21,684 bases of DNA. It comes from Caulobacteraceae bacterium UBA3198. Lineage in GTDB: Bacteria; Pseudomonadota; Alphaproteobacteria; Caulobacterales; Caulobacteraceae. The DNA lies in the NCBI GenBank assembly GCA_002363865.1, contig DEWY01000001.1, forward strand, positions 1-21,684, in the 5' to 3' direction. Positions within the stretch are counted from its first letter, which is position 1; each line of letters starts with the position of its first letter. The notes beneath the pieces were generated by a model, which saw nothing but the letters and a program-made list of their open reading frames with translations, was not told the DNA's origin and did no database searches. This document shows, in pieces, positions 6,966 through 14,904 of the stretch. Both the position numbers and the translations under genes were made by a program.

Positions 6966-7820
6966 ATGCTCAAGGCTCTCACCTCAGACGACTACAGCCG
7001 CCGCTTGCAGCGCGTCGTGGCCCACCTGACGTCACATCTCGACGAGACGATCGACCTCGCCGCGCTGGCGGAGATCGCCTGCTTCTCACCGTATCATTTC
7101 CATCGCATCTACCGGGCTTGCATGGGGGAGACCGTACGACAGACGGTCGCGCGACTCCGACTGGCGCGCGCGGCGAACGATCTCGCGCGCTCCAGCCAGA
7201 CCGTCACGGAGGTGGCCCGGCGGGCCGGCTACGGCTCATTGGCGGCCTTCAATCACGCCTTTTCAGACGCCTATGGGCAGTCCCCGACCGCCTTCCGGCG
7301 CACGCGGGACCACCTGCACAATGAGGCTCATCTCTCTGGAGAAGGACCAAGCCTGATGCCCATCACCATCCGTGAGCGAGAGCCGATGCGGCTTGCCGCG
7401 ATCGAGCACCGCGGAGCGCACGCCGATGTCGGTCGGACATTCCAGAAACTGATGGCCTGGGCCGGACCGCGCGGCCTGCTGGGCGGAGGCGCCACGGGGG
7501 TGACCCTCTATCTCGGCGACCAGGACGGAGCGAGCGATGATGCGCGAGCCATCGTGGGGGTTACTGTCGATGAGGACTGTGCTGGTGACGACGTTGTTTC
7601 GATCTACGACGTCCCTGGAGGCCGCCATGCCATCCTGACCCATCGAGGCCCCTATGCCCAGCTACCCCAAAGCTACAATGAACTGTTCGCCTGGCTTCCC
7701 ACGAGCGGCGAGGCGCCAGGGGACGCGCCGCTCTTCGAGGTGTACCTGAACGACCCGAGAAGCACGCCGCCCGAGGATCTGCTCACCGAAATCTGCCTAC
7801 CGCTGCAGCCTCGGACCTGA
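6966..7820 (+). CDS. AraC-family regulator with GyrI-like domain
   Basis: A 284-aa transcription regulator. Residues about 10-115 form the two-helix-turn-helix AraC domain (IDLAALAEIACFSPYHFHRIYRACMGETV, then VTEVARRAGYGSLAAFNHAFSDAYGQSPTAFRR). Residues about 130-283 are a GyrI-like/SOUL-type ligand-binding domain. It starts at MPITIREREPMRLAAIEHRGAH and ends with FEVYLNDPRSTPPEDLLTEICLPL, the signature of this domain in Rob- and BmrR-like proteins that sense amphipathic drugs. The ATG at 6966 follows a 248-bp intergenic region shared with the divergent MerR-PurC gene, so it may regulate that gene, itself, or both. The ligand is unknown. Confidence 0.92.
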   Translation: MLKALTSDDYSRRLQRVVAHLTSHLDETIDLAALAEIACFSPYHFHRIYRACMGETVRQTVARLRLARAANDLARSSQTVTEVARRAGYGSLAAFNHAFSDAYGQSPTAFRRTRDHLHNEAHLSGEGPSLMPITIREREPMRLAAIEHRGAHADVGRTFQKLMAWAGPRGLLGGGATGVTLYLGDQDGASDDARAIVGVTVDEDCAGDDVVSIYDVPGGRHAILTHRGPYAQLPQSYNELFAWLPTSGEAPGDAPLFEVYLNDPRSTPPEDLLTEICLPLQPRT

Positions 7821-7892
7821 GGGGGTTCGCGCCGCTTGCCGCTTAGCCCGCAAAGTCCCATCCGGCCGCCATCTCGCCGAGGATCGTTGGCT

Positions 7893-8657
7893 TCAGGATC
7901 GCACCACCGCCCGGTAGAGATGCGTCTCGTTGGCCAGTGACAGCACGCCCAGCGGACGAAGCGCTGTCTCCACCTCGGCAAGCAGGCGCTCCCGGCGGGC
8001 CGCTTCAACCATGTTGTAGTCCGAGCGCGTCCGGAGCTGGCGAACGAAGGCGGCTGGGGTCACCTGCTCGGTCCAGGTGAAGGCCCGGTGCGTGACCGGC
8101 CCGAACAAGCCCGAAGCGTCAAAGAGCTCGCGAACAGGACCTTTCGGCAGGTACCAGGCCTGGGGCGGCGGTCGCCAGAGGTCGGGCGCGATATCCTGAT
8201 AGATCGGCTCCAGTCGCCGGAGGATGTCCGCAGGCGGCGACGTGGGCACATGGCCGAAGACGGCCAGAACGCCGCCGGCCTGCAACGCTCGGGCGGCGCG
8301 GGGGAAGCTGAGCGTCGGATCGATCCAGTGCCACGCCTGGGCCGACGCCACGAGGTCGAAGGCGCCGGGTTCGGTCTTGAAGGTTTCGAACGGGGAAACG
8401 TGGAAGGTCACCTCTCCAGTCAGGTTCGCTTTCGCCAGGGCGACGAGTTCATCGCCCGGATCGACGGCGACAACCTTCCAACCCCGATCGAGAAAGCCTT
8501 GGGTGGCTTGGCCGCTGCCACAACCGACTTCGAGAACCAGTTCGCCAGCCCCGCCGACGACGCTCGCCAGATCGTCGTATAGCTCGGCCGGATAGGTCGG
8601 CCGCACCGCATCGTACTCTGCGGCCACTGCGTTGAACGTCTCTCTCTGATCAGGCAC
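7893..8657 (-). CDS. Class I SAM-dependent methyltransferase
   Basis: A 254-aa Methyltransf_11/25-type enzyme. Motif I is VLEVGCGSGQ (residues 41-50), the acidic residue closing the second strand is in VVAVDPG, and FDLVASAQAWHWIDP is the family's motif IV region with the characteristic HW. The opening ETFNAVAAEYDAVRPTYP is typical of a widespread bacterial group of unknown substrate. The start is GTG at 8657, well supported by GGGGAG five bases upstream. It converges on the AraC/GyrI gene and is transcribed alone. Probable cytoplasmic methylation of a small molecule; the substrate cannot be predicted. Confidence 0.9.
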   Translation of the reverse strand: MPDQRETFNAVAAEYDAVRPTYPAELYDDLASVVGGAGELVLEVGCGSGQATQGFLDRGWKVVAVDPGDELVALAKANLTGEVTFHVSPFETFKTEPGAFDLVASAQAWHWIDPTLSFPRAARALQAGGVLAVFGHVPTSPPADILRRLEPIYQDIAPDLWRPPPQAWYLPKGPVRELFDASGLFGPVTHRAFTWTEQVTPAAFVRQLRTRSDYNMVEAARRERLLAEVETALRPLGVLSLANETHLYRAVVRS

Positions 8658-8821
8658 GGCGGCTCCCCGGCGGCGGTCCTCTTGGAGCGACGCTACACGA
8701 GAGAGGGCCAGCCGCCATCTGCCGGCTGCGACGAGGACCGCAGGGAGTGGAAAACGTCAGCAGCGGCCGCTAGCCTGAACCGCCCTCGCTGACGAGAGGA
8801 CGCGCCGGGGGGACCACACAG

Positions 8822-9604
8822 GTGAACGAGACCGACGAGCTGGTTGAACTCTGCGTGCGCGCGCTTGCCATGCAGATGAGCGCAGCGCCCGGCGCTGAGC
8901 TCCATACAACCCGGCGCTGCATTCTGGCCCTGACCGATGAAATCTCCGCCGATCATAATCGCCTGATCCTGGGGGCCGACACCGATGTCGAAGGCTTCCT
9001 CGTTCGGTCCGTCACGCGGGCAAGGGAACGAGATCGGCCGCTCGTGGCGCTCATGGCGCCCACGGTTGCGGAGGCCCTGGCGCCGCTCGCGACGCAGCTT
9101 GGCCTCACCGCCGTCGGCGCAAGCCCGCTCATGGTGCTTCGCCCCAACGTCGCGGTTCAACCGACCCGGCCGATCAAGGTTGTTCGCGCGCTTGGTCCGG
9201 AGTTGGTCAGCGTCGCAGGCGACCTGATCGCCGCCGCCTTCGACGAGCCCCGCGACGTCATCGCCCGATGTATCGAGGCCAGCATCACCCCGACCTCAGG
9301 GGTGGAGACCTATGTCGGCTGGGCGGAGGACAGGCCCGTCTGCACCGTCTCGCTGACCCTGACGGGGGATACGGCCGGCGTCACGCTCATGGCCACGCCG
9401 CCTGAGCACCAGGGCCAGGGCATGGGCCGCGCCCTGCTGACCCAGGTGATCGATGACTACCGACGCCGTGGCGTGGAGCGCTTCCACCTGGGCGCCACCG
9501 AGGCCGGCCGGCAGCTCTATACGAGCCTCGGCTTTGAGCTGGTCGCCGACCTGCCGGTGTGGGTCCTGGATCGGGCTGGTCCGACGCCGCAAAGCCTGCC
9601 CTAG
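8822..9604 (+). CDS. GNAT-domain acetyltransferase, two-part
   Basis: A 260-aa protein whose C-terminal half (about 115-252) is a good GNAT domain. It has VTLMATPPEHQGQGMGRALLTQVIDDYRRRG with the Q-G-Q-G-M-G acetyl-CoA loop, then FHLGATEAGRQLYTSLGFELV. The N-terminal half has a helical beginning (DELVELCVRALAMQM) and looks like a degenerate GNAT fold or substrate-binding unit, as in several tandem GNAT proteins. The GTG start at 8822 follows a GGGGGG run. It is divergent from the methyltransferase gene. The substrate is unknown. Confidence 0.87.
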   Translation: MNETDELVELCVRALAMQMSAAPGAELHTTRRCILALTDEISADHNRLILGADTDVEGFLVRSVTRARERDRPLVALMAPTVAEALAPLATQLGLTAVGASPLMVLRPNVAVQPTRPIKVVRALGPELVSVAGDLIAAAFDEPRDVIARCIEASITPTSGVETYVGWAEDRPVCTVSLTLTGDTAGVTLMATPPEHQGQGMGRALLTQVIDDYRRRGVERFHLGATEAGRQLYTSLGFELVADLPVWVLDRAGPTPQSLP

Positions 9605-9711
9605 GCGCCCATGCCGACGCCCCCTCCTGACGCTCTGAAGATGGGACGCCGGTCCATTCCGGTCGCCGCAGGACGTTGATAGATTGCCAGGGTGGTGTTC
9701 TCAGGCGGTGG

Positions 9712-10707
9712 ATGATCGTGAACGAGCAGGCGTGTTCTGAAGCCTTCATCACCGCCCTGGAAAGCGGCGACCTCGAAGGGATCAGACGGGCGCCCAAAGC
9801 CGAGTCCCACACCCATGGACCGTTTGGCGGGGACCGCGCCTGGCTGCGGGACCAGACGGGGCGGGACATAGCCCCAATCGCCAAGCCACTCGGATCCATG
9901 GACGAGATGCATGCCTGGACCGCCAGCCATGTCGGCGACCTTTTCAAGGGCAGGGTTGGGCGGCGGCTGGGCTGGGAAGGCGCGTTCGTGCGAGCGCGTC
10001 TAGATGGTCTCACGCGCGTCGAGTTTGGCGACGACGTGTGGATGATCACCCAAGGCGTCGGGGACGCTGCGGAGCTATTTGCGGACATCGAAGCGGCGCG
10101 CGTAGCGATCTGTCCTGAGATGGAGTGGACGCCTCAACTGGGCTTCTCACGTCACTGCAAGCGATCGTGGCTGTGGCACTGGCTGACGCCGTTTCTGGAC
10201 GCTGGCGGATGGAAGGCCGTGGACCTTTCCGGGGACGAGTTCGCCCAGCCGATCGATATCTTTCAGCCGCTCTATCGCGCCTGCAAGGAACGAGGCATGC
10301 GGCTCAAGGCCCACGTGGGAGAGTGGGGAACGTCCGATGATGTTTGGCGGGCTGTTGAAATACTGGAGCTTGATGAGGTCCAGCACGGCATAGCTGCAGC
10401 CGATTCACCGCAGGTGATGCGATTTCTGGCCGACCATGCCGTCACGCTCAACGTGTGCCCGACATCGAACCTTCTGCTCGGACGGGTGGCGCGCCTTGAA
10501 GATCACCCGATCCGCAGGCTCTACGACGCCGGGGTGAAGGTCACGATCAACAGCGATGATGCGCTCGTGTTCGGGGTCGGAGTTTCCGAGGAATTCTTGG
10601 CGCTTTACCAAGCCAACGTCTTCACGAGCACAGAACTGGACCAAATTCGCCGTTGGAGTTTGGAGCAGAAGCCGGCTCCTGCTCTCAAAGGTCGATCACC
10701 CGTTTGA
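9712..10707 (+). CDS. Adenosine-deaminase-family metal-dependent hydrolase
   Basis: A 331-aa protein (from ATG 9712; a TTG at 9676 would add 12 residues) of the adenosine/AMP deaminase superfamily, which removes the amino group from purine nucleosides or related bases. The zinc and catalytic motifs are in order: HTH (His33, His35) in KAESHTHGPFGG, HVGE (the HAGE-like His/Glu motif) in LKAHVGEWG, VQHG in DEVQHGIAA, and SDD in INSDDALVFG. CPTSNLLLG matches the family's CPxSN motif. The central substrate-binding part (about 60-170) diverges from true adenosine deaminases, so another purine or a modified nucleoside is possible. The C-terminus is unusual: after DQIRR the expected N-S-L-E-x-S/F helix reads WSLEQKPAPALKG. 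Confidence 0.87.
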   Translation: MIVNEQACSEAFITALESGDLEGIRRAPKAESHTHGPFGGDRAWLRDQTGRDIAPIAKPLGSMDEMHAWTASHVGDLFKGRVGRRLGWEGAFVRARLDGLTRVEFGDDVWMITQGVGDAAELFADIEAARVAICPEMEWTPQLGFSRHCKRSWLWHWLTPFLDAGGWKAVDLSGDEFAQPIDIFQPLYRACKERGMRLKAHVGEWGTSDDVWRAVEILELDEVQHGIAAADSPQVMRFLADHAVTLNVCPTSNLLLGRVARLEDHPIRRLYDAGVKVTINSDDALVFGVGVSEEFLALYQANVFTSTELDQIRRWSLEQKPAPALKGRSPV

Positions 10708-10765
10708 GCCTCGCCACGTTTGGTCGCCGTCGCAGACCGTCGTGGGGGACTAACTTCCGCTGACG

Positions 10766-11749
10766 CTACGGGGCCGTCTGAATTTGGGCCCAGGTCGCAC
10801 TGAAGGGCTCATACGGCGCGTCCGGAATGTAGCGTCGGGCCCTGTCATTGCCGAACAGGTAGACCTCTTCCAGCGGCCACACCCAATGGTCGCGCACGAC
10901 AGAGAAAGCCGCGGCGCCTTGCGCCAGTTCGTCGGCTGATGCGCCGGAGACCTGGCGCCAACTGGAGAGAAACACCGCCGTCCGCTCAGGCTGACCGTCA
11001 AACATGTACGTCGCAGCCCTGACAGCTTCATAGGCTCGGGGAAGCAGCGCCATCTGCTCCCAATCAATGACGGCTGAGACCTGCCCTTCGTCGAAGAAGA
11101 GATTGCCGTGGTGGTAGTCGCCGTGGGTGACCTGAAGCCCATCGCCAAGGTCATGGCTGTGGCGGCAATCGGGGTGCGCCATCCAGGCTCTCTGCGCCCG
11201 TACGCGCGCCAGGGCGATCTCGTCACGCCCGTCGGCTTCAGAGCGCCCGAGAATGGCGTGCTCGAGGACCGTCAGCCGTTGTTCCCAGGCGCTCCGGTCC
11301 CAGAGAAGGCGTGGAGGCCGCCACTCAGCTGTAGGCAAGCCGCCCAAAACCCCGTGCAGCCGACCGAGCATGTCGCCCGCGGCGGCGGCGTCCTTAAGCG
11401 TCAGGTCCGAGGCGGCCTTCTGGGCTCCATCGGCAAACGGAAACAGGGCGAAACAGACGCCGTCGCGCTCAACATGAAGCTCGCCGCTGACCGAGATGAT
11501 CGGCGCGATGGCGGGCAGTCCATGTCGTCGAACCCACGTGGTCACGCGGGCCTCGCGGTTCAGCTGGCTTGGTGTGCCGGCGCGATACCGGCGTAGAACG
11601 TAGCGACCTGCCGAAGTTCTGACCGAGAAGACGCGGTTGACGGCCCCGCCCGACAGCTCCTCCACCTCACACCATCGCCCGATGTCCCACAGACCCCGGA
11701 GGTCATCAGGGATGACGGTGTCAGTCTGGGCGAGGTCGGCTAGACTCAT
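10766..11749 (-). CDS. APH-family phosphotransferase
   Basis: A 327-aa kinase-fold protein of the aminoglycoside phosphotransferase/choline kinase group. The nucleotide-binding N-lobe contains LSGGAVNRVFSVRTSAGRYVLRRYR (about 32-56), and EREA-like NREARVTTWV follows. The catalytic loop is HGDYHHGN (residues 209-216), and the metal-binding motif is IDWE (228-231). These residues are intact, so it is likely active. The phosphate acceptor may be a sugar, homoserine-like amine or aminoglycoside; sequence alone does not decide. It converges on the deaminase-like gene. The start is ATG at 11749. It would act in the cytoplasm and stands alone. Confidence 0.9.
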   Translation of the reverse strand: MSLADLAQTDTVIPDDLRGLWDIGRWCEVEELSGGAVNRVFSVRTSAGRYVLRRYRAGTPSQLNREARVTTWVRRHGLPAIAPIISVSGELHVERDGVCFALFPFADGAQKAASDLTLKDAAAAGDMLGRLHGVLGGLPTAEWRPPRLLWDRSAWEQRLTVLEHAILGRSEADGRDEIALARVRAQRAWMAHPDCRHSHDLGDGLQVTHGDYHHGNLFFDEGQVSAVIDWEQMALLPRAYEAVRAATYMFDGQPERTAVFLSSWRQVSGASADELAQGAAAFSVVRDHWVWPLEEVYLFGNDRARRYIPDAPYEPFSATWAQIQTAP

Positions 11750-11842
11750 GGCCTGCGACGGTGGCGCCTCTACAACGAGAGGTCGAGGATGATTCTTGAG
11801 CGGGCGGTCAGACCACCTCCCATCGTTGCGACCGAACCTTCC

Positions 11843-12772
11843 CTACCTTGCCATCGCAGCCACCTCTTCGACCGCGGCGACAACGGCCTTTGGGTGTTCG
11901 ATCGGGATGTTATGTCCGCAATCCACTAGGCGCCGGAAGCCACGCTCCGATAGGGCGGCGAGCTCATCGTGCATACCGAACCAGGCCGCCGTCTGCGCGT
12001 CGCTTTCCAGGAAAGCGCTTTGCGTCGTGTCCGTAGCGCTGAGCACGGCGAGCGGCGTTTGGCCGAGCGGCTTCTTGTCGGCCGCCGCCTCAATGGCGGT
12101 TGAGGCCCGCAGATGCAGGCTCTCCGATATGGCCGTGCGCAGGTAGGACGGGCGCGTCCACATGTCGTGGAAGGTCGCGTTCATGGCCGGGGAGAGGTCT
12201 GATCGTGGCACAGCGATCCGAGCCTTGTAGTCAGCAGCCTCAGGTGTGAGCCGTCCCGCCTCGGCCCGCTCCAACAATCGCTGGAAGACCTCCCGCTCCT
12301 GGTCGAGGTGCGGGCTTGGCCCGCCATAGAGGCGCTGCTCCCAATCTGCGAAGCAGGAATCGACCATCACCAGACCCAGGCAGTCCTGAAGATAGTGGGC
12401 GGCGAACAGGCGCATGCGTATCCCGCCCGCCGAGTGCCCGACCAGGATGTAGGGCGGACCCAACTGCGCCGCGGCCAAGGCGGCTCGCAGATCGCTGACG
12501 ATGGCGCTTGAGGTTCTGGGCTCCGGCCCGAGGTCACTGAAACCCAGGCCCGCATTGTCGAAGGAGACGACGCGAAACCGCCGCGAGAGCCGATGCTGGA
12601 CGAGCGCCCAATCCAGGGTAATGCCGAGGTAGCCTGCGGCGAGAACCACCGTGATGGGGCCCTCGCCCGTGATGCAGAGGTTCAGCCTTCGGCTGGCGGA
12701 AATCGGCGCAAGGGTTTGGGCGCGGGCGTAGACGTCCATCGCAGCCGGCGGGCCGTGGGGTGTCGTGTTCAC
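11843..12772 (-). CDS. Alpha/beta hydrolase
   Basis: A 309-aa cytoplasmic alpha/beta hydrolase. The nucleophile elbow is VGHSAGG with Ser114, the base is His287 in DCGHNIPIEHP, and Asp248 in VLSATDT is the likely acid. FDNAGLGFSD precedes the elbow, as in haloalkane-dehalogenase- and proline-iminopeptidase-like members. A helical lid (about 140-225) lies between. The GTG at 12772 gives the longest reading; the internal ATG at MDVYARAQ is also plausible. It is followed by the phosphotransferase gene in the same orientation after about 90 bases, so the two could form a loose unit. The substrate is not predictable. Confidence 0.88.
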   Translation of the reverse strand: MNTTPHGPPAAMDVYARAQTLAPISASRRLNLCITGEGPITVVLAAGYLGITLDWALVQHRLSRRFRVVSFDNAGLGFSDLGPEPRTSSAIVSDLRAALAAAQLGPPYILVGHSAGGIRMRLFAAHYLQDCLGLVMVDSCFADWEQRLYGGPSPHLDQEREVFQRLLERAEAGRLTPEAADYKARIAVPRSDLSPAMNATFHDMWTRPSYLRTAISESLHLRASTAIEAAADKKPLGQTPLAVLSATDTTQSAFLESDAQTAAWFGMHDELAALSERGFRRLVDCGHNIPIEHPKAVVAAVEEVAAMAR

Positions 12773-13099
12773 GGGATGATCCTGAGAGAAGATTGAGGCG
12801 AGCCGACAGGCGCGCAGGCCTGCGCGTCTGGGCGTTCACGGCCTCGCGCACAGCGCGAGAAGGGCTCAGCTCATCTTCACGGCGCGAGCCTAGCCGCACG
12901 CCTGAGCGACTGCAATGCAAGTCGGCCGACCGGGATCGAGCGCTCAGACTCTCTTGACCCGCCTCGTGATCGGTCAGAAGGTTTGCGAACGATCACCGCG
13001 CCTCGCGGTGAGCCGCGGTACCGCCGTGGTGGATCAGTCGTTCTGGCGCTCGCGCCGGAGGGATGATTCACCGCGGGGCGTCTCAGCCAGGAGACGCCA
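12773..13099. other. Divergent intergenic region with a strong hairpin
   Basis: No gene is supported here. The region separates the hydrolase gene (minus) from the oxygenase gene (plus) and should hold both promoters. At 12993-13011 there is a perfect 8-bp inverted repeat (TCACCGCG/CGCGGTGA) with a 3-nt spacer, followed closely by a second GC-rich dyad. It could be an operator or an RNA hairpin in the leader of the oxygenase gene. AGGAG at 13089-13093 is the ribosome-binding site for the ATG at 13100. Confidence 0.5.
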
Positions 13100-13885
13100 A
13101 TGCCACACCCCCTCACCGCAGATCAGCAGGACGAAATCGCGCGCAAAGGCGTGCTGTCCCTGCCTGGGTTCTTCTCCACGACTGACATCGCGATCATGCG
13201 CGACCGCCTCTGGGAGGATCTTGAGGCGAGATATCGGCTCAGTCGCCAGCACCCCGCCAGCTGGCCGACGGCGTCGCCGTCGCAGTTTCAGAAGCTGAGG
13301 CGCTCTGGCGCCTTCGCGGCCCTGGCGTCGCCCAAGCTGTTCGCCCTTGCCGACGCCCTGATCGGCCCAGACCGCTGGGCGGCGCCAGAGCATTGGGGCG
13401 CGCCTCTGGTCACCTTTCCGAGCCTGGCCCCGGTTCTCCCAAGACCGCCGTGGCATCTGGATATTGGTGGCCAGGAGCCGCTCAGTCCCTTGCCCACCTT
13501 GAGGATCTTCACCTTCCTTGAGCCGGTTGGCGCGCACGGCGGGGGCACGCTGTACGTGGCTGGCTCACATCATCACGCCTTGGCGTGCGAGCGCTTCCAG
13601 GGGGCGCCAGTGCGGTCTGCCCAGGTGCGCGACTGGCTGAAGCAGCACCCGTGGTTCGCCCGCCTGCTAGCCACGCCCACAGAAAGCCTGAGGTCCTTGA
13701 TCGGCGTAGAGGCCCAGGTTGGCGCTCGCGTGGTCGCCCTGGGAGAGATGACCGGCCAGCCCGGCGACCTCATCATCATGCATCCCGCACTTCTTCATGC
13801 GCCAAACCACAACGCGTGCGATCGGCCCCGGATGATGCTGACCGACTCCATCCGTCGGCGCGAAGGGACCAATCCGAGCGTCTAG
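13100..13885 (+). CDS. Phytanoyl-CoA dioxygenase-family oxygenase
   Basis: A 261-aa Fe(II)/2-oxoglutarate-dependent oxygenase of the PhyH type, which hydroxylates a small molecule while turning 2-oxoglutarate into succinate. The iron site is visible: His119 and Asp121 in PWHLDIGG and the distal His233 in HPALLHAPN. Arg242 or Arg244 in CDRPRMMLTDSIRR would bind the 2-oxoglutarate carboxylate. The N-terminus (GVLSLPGFFSTTDIAIMRDRL) is the usual PhyH opening. The ATG at 13100 has AGGAG six bases upstream. All key residues are present, so it is probably active. It is the last ordinary gene before the transfer module. Confidence 0.9.
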   Translation: MPHPLTADQQDEIARKGVLSLPGFFSTTDIAIMRDRLWEDLEARYRLSRQHPASWPTASPSQFQKLRRSGAFAALASPKLFALADALIGPDRWAAPEHWGAPLVTFPSLAPVLPRPPWHLDIGGQEPLSPLPTLRIFTFLEPVGAHGGGTLYVAGSHHHALACERFQGAPVRSAQVRDWLKQHPWFARLLATPTESLRSLIGVEAQVGARVVALGEMTGQPGDLIIMHPALLHAPNHNACDRPRMMLTDSIRRREGTNPSV

Positions 13886-14175
13886 CCTGGGGCGATAAGG
13901 GGTGAAACGCGACTTCTTCAAAAAAAAGTCGGGGGATCGGCGACCGTTTTCCGACCGGCCCGGGGGCAATATCTCCGCGGTTGGCGGCGCCCCCCTATAA
14001 GCAATGCTTATTGCTTTAAGCTCTAGTCGCGCGCGAGCAGTTCTATCTCCGCTAAACTCGTTACGAAACCGTTGATTTTAGAAGCTTTTTTAGAATGTAC
14101 ACGTAACGTTCTGTGAACATTTGCGCGTGATTTTCGCGGTTGCCGCTGATTGAGCGGGCAACACATGGAACCTGA
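13886..14175. promoter_or_regulatory. Left flank of the transfer module: palindromes and AT-rich leader
   Basis: This gap contains a 6-bp stem (CGACTT/AAGTCG, 13910-13931) with an A-run in its loop and a perfect odd palindrome ATAAGCA-A-TGCTTAT (13997-14011). The latter overlaps a second inverted repeat GCAAT/ATTGC (14001-14014). A locally AT-rich stretch (14060-14115) includes the near-dyad AGAATGT/ACGTTCT (14092-14112). The AT-rich part probably holds the promoter of the AlpA-like gene. The overlapping palindromes look like a binding site for a small HTH protein or part of an attachment region. Confidence 0.45.
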
Positions 14176-14427
14176 ATGACCCAACAGACGAAGAAGAAGC
14201 TCATCGCCTGGAAAGCCGTCCGGCCGATGGTGGGCGACCTTGGCCGAACGACCTGGTGGCGGCTCGTCCGCGACGGCAAGGCGCCGCAGCCAGTGCAACT
14301 GACACCGGGGCGAATCGCCTGGGTGGAGTCCGAAATCCTGGACTGGATTGATCGCCGCCAACCTACCTACGCCAAGGCAGCGGCACATGTCCTCCCCGAG
14401 ACGCCTGAACGGATCATCCGCAGGTAG
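14176..14427 (+). CDS. AlpA-like helix-turn-helix regulator
   Basis: An 83-aa DNA-binding protein of the AlpA/excisionase type. The segment VRPMVGDLGRTTWWRLVRDGKAPQPVQLTPGRIAWVESEILDWIDRRQ is the standard fold. A short HTH (residues about 20-33) is followed by a hairpin with the characteristic G-R-I-A-W-V-E-S-E-I-x-D-W-I end. In phage and integrative elements such proteins activate integrase expression or act as the directionality factor in excision. No integrase gene lies next to it here; the nearest is more than 6 kb away. It is the first gene of the transfer module. The start is ATG at 14176. Confidence 0.85.
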   Translation: MTQQTKKKLIAWKAVRPMVGDLGRTTWWRLVRDGKAPQPVQLTPGRIAWVESEILDWIDRRQPTYAKAAAHVLPETPERIIRR

Positions 14428-14543
14428 CTGAGGCGACCTACTGAGCCTCCCCTCCTCACACGTCGCTGAGGCAGGCGCGTCGACGTCAAAGCTCTGACGA
14501 CCCGCGCCTGCCGACAGCCCCCTCCCCCGTCGGACGAACACCC

Positions 14544-14894
14544 ATGTCTCAATCCTATCCGATCCAGGTACGACTACCCTCTGAGCTCTTCGTCGAGCTG
14601 AAGGAGGTCGCCTCCTCCACGAACCAGACCCTCCCTGCCGTGATCAGGGAGCGCTTGGCGCTGGCCTCGTTTTTCCATCAGACGGTACTGTCTCTTCGCA
14701 CAGACCTGGCGCTATCGGGCGCCCTGCCGTCGGCCCGCGGACTGGCAGGACATCAACCCCTTCATCCCGCCGTGCTCGAAGGGATGCTCGCGGAAATCCT
14801 GATGACCCTGCGCATCCTGGCCAGTCCCCAGAAGGTAAGGGAGGCCCAGGCCTCGGTTGAGTACGACGGGCTGCCGCTCTGGAAGCCTCGGTGA
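14544..14894 (+). CDS. trwA: TrwA-like ribbon-helix-helix oriT-binding protein
   Basis: A 116-aa protein resembling TrwA of plasmid R388, an accessory protein that binds oriT and aids the relaxase and coupling protein. The N-terminal ribbon is YPIQVRLPSELFVELKEVA, as in TrwA (PIQVRL...), and the second helix continues to RERLALA. The C-terminal half (LMTLRILASPQKVREAQASVEYDGLPLWK) matches the TrwA tetramerisation end, with its closing L-x-x-W-K. It ends ten bases before the relaxase start and is surely in the same operon. In R388 the coupling protein gene trwB separates the two; here it is missing. The 11-bp array at 18060-18158 is a natural candidate target. The R388 comparison is from memory. 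Confidence 0.85.
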   Translation: MSQSYPIQVRLPSELFVELKEVASSTNQTLPAVIRERLALASFFHQTVLSLRTDLALSGALPSARGLAGHQPLHPAVLEGMLAEILMTLRILASPQKVREAQASVEYDGLPLWKPR

Positions 14895-14904
14895 TCGTCC
14901 GCCC

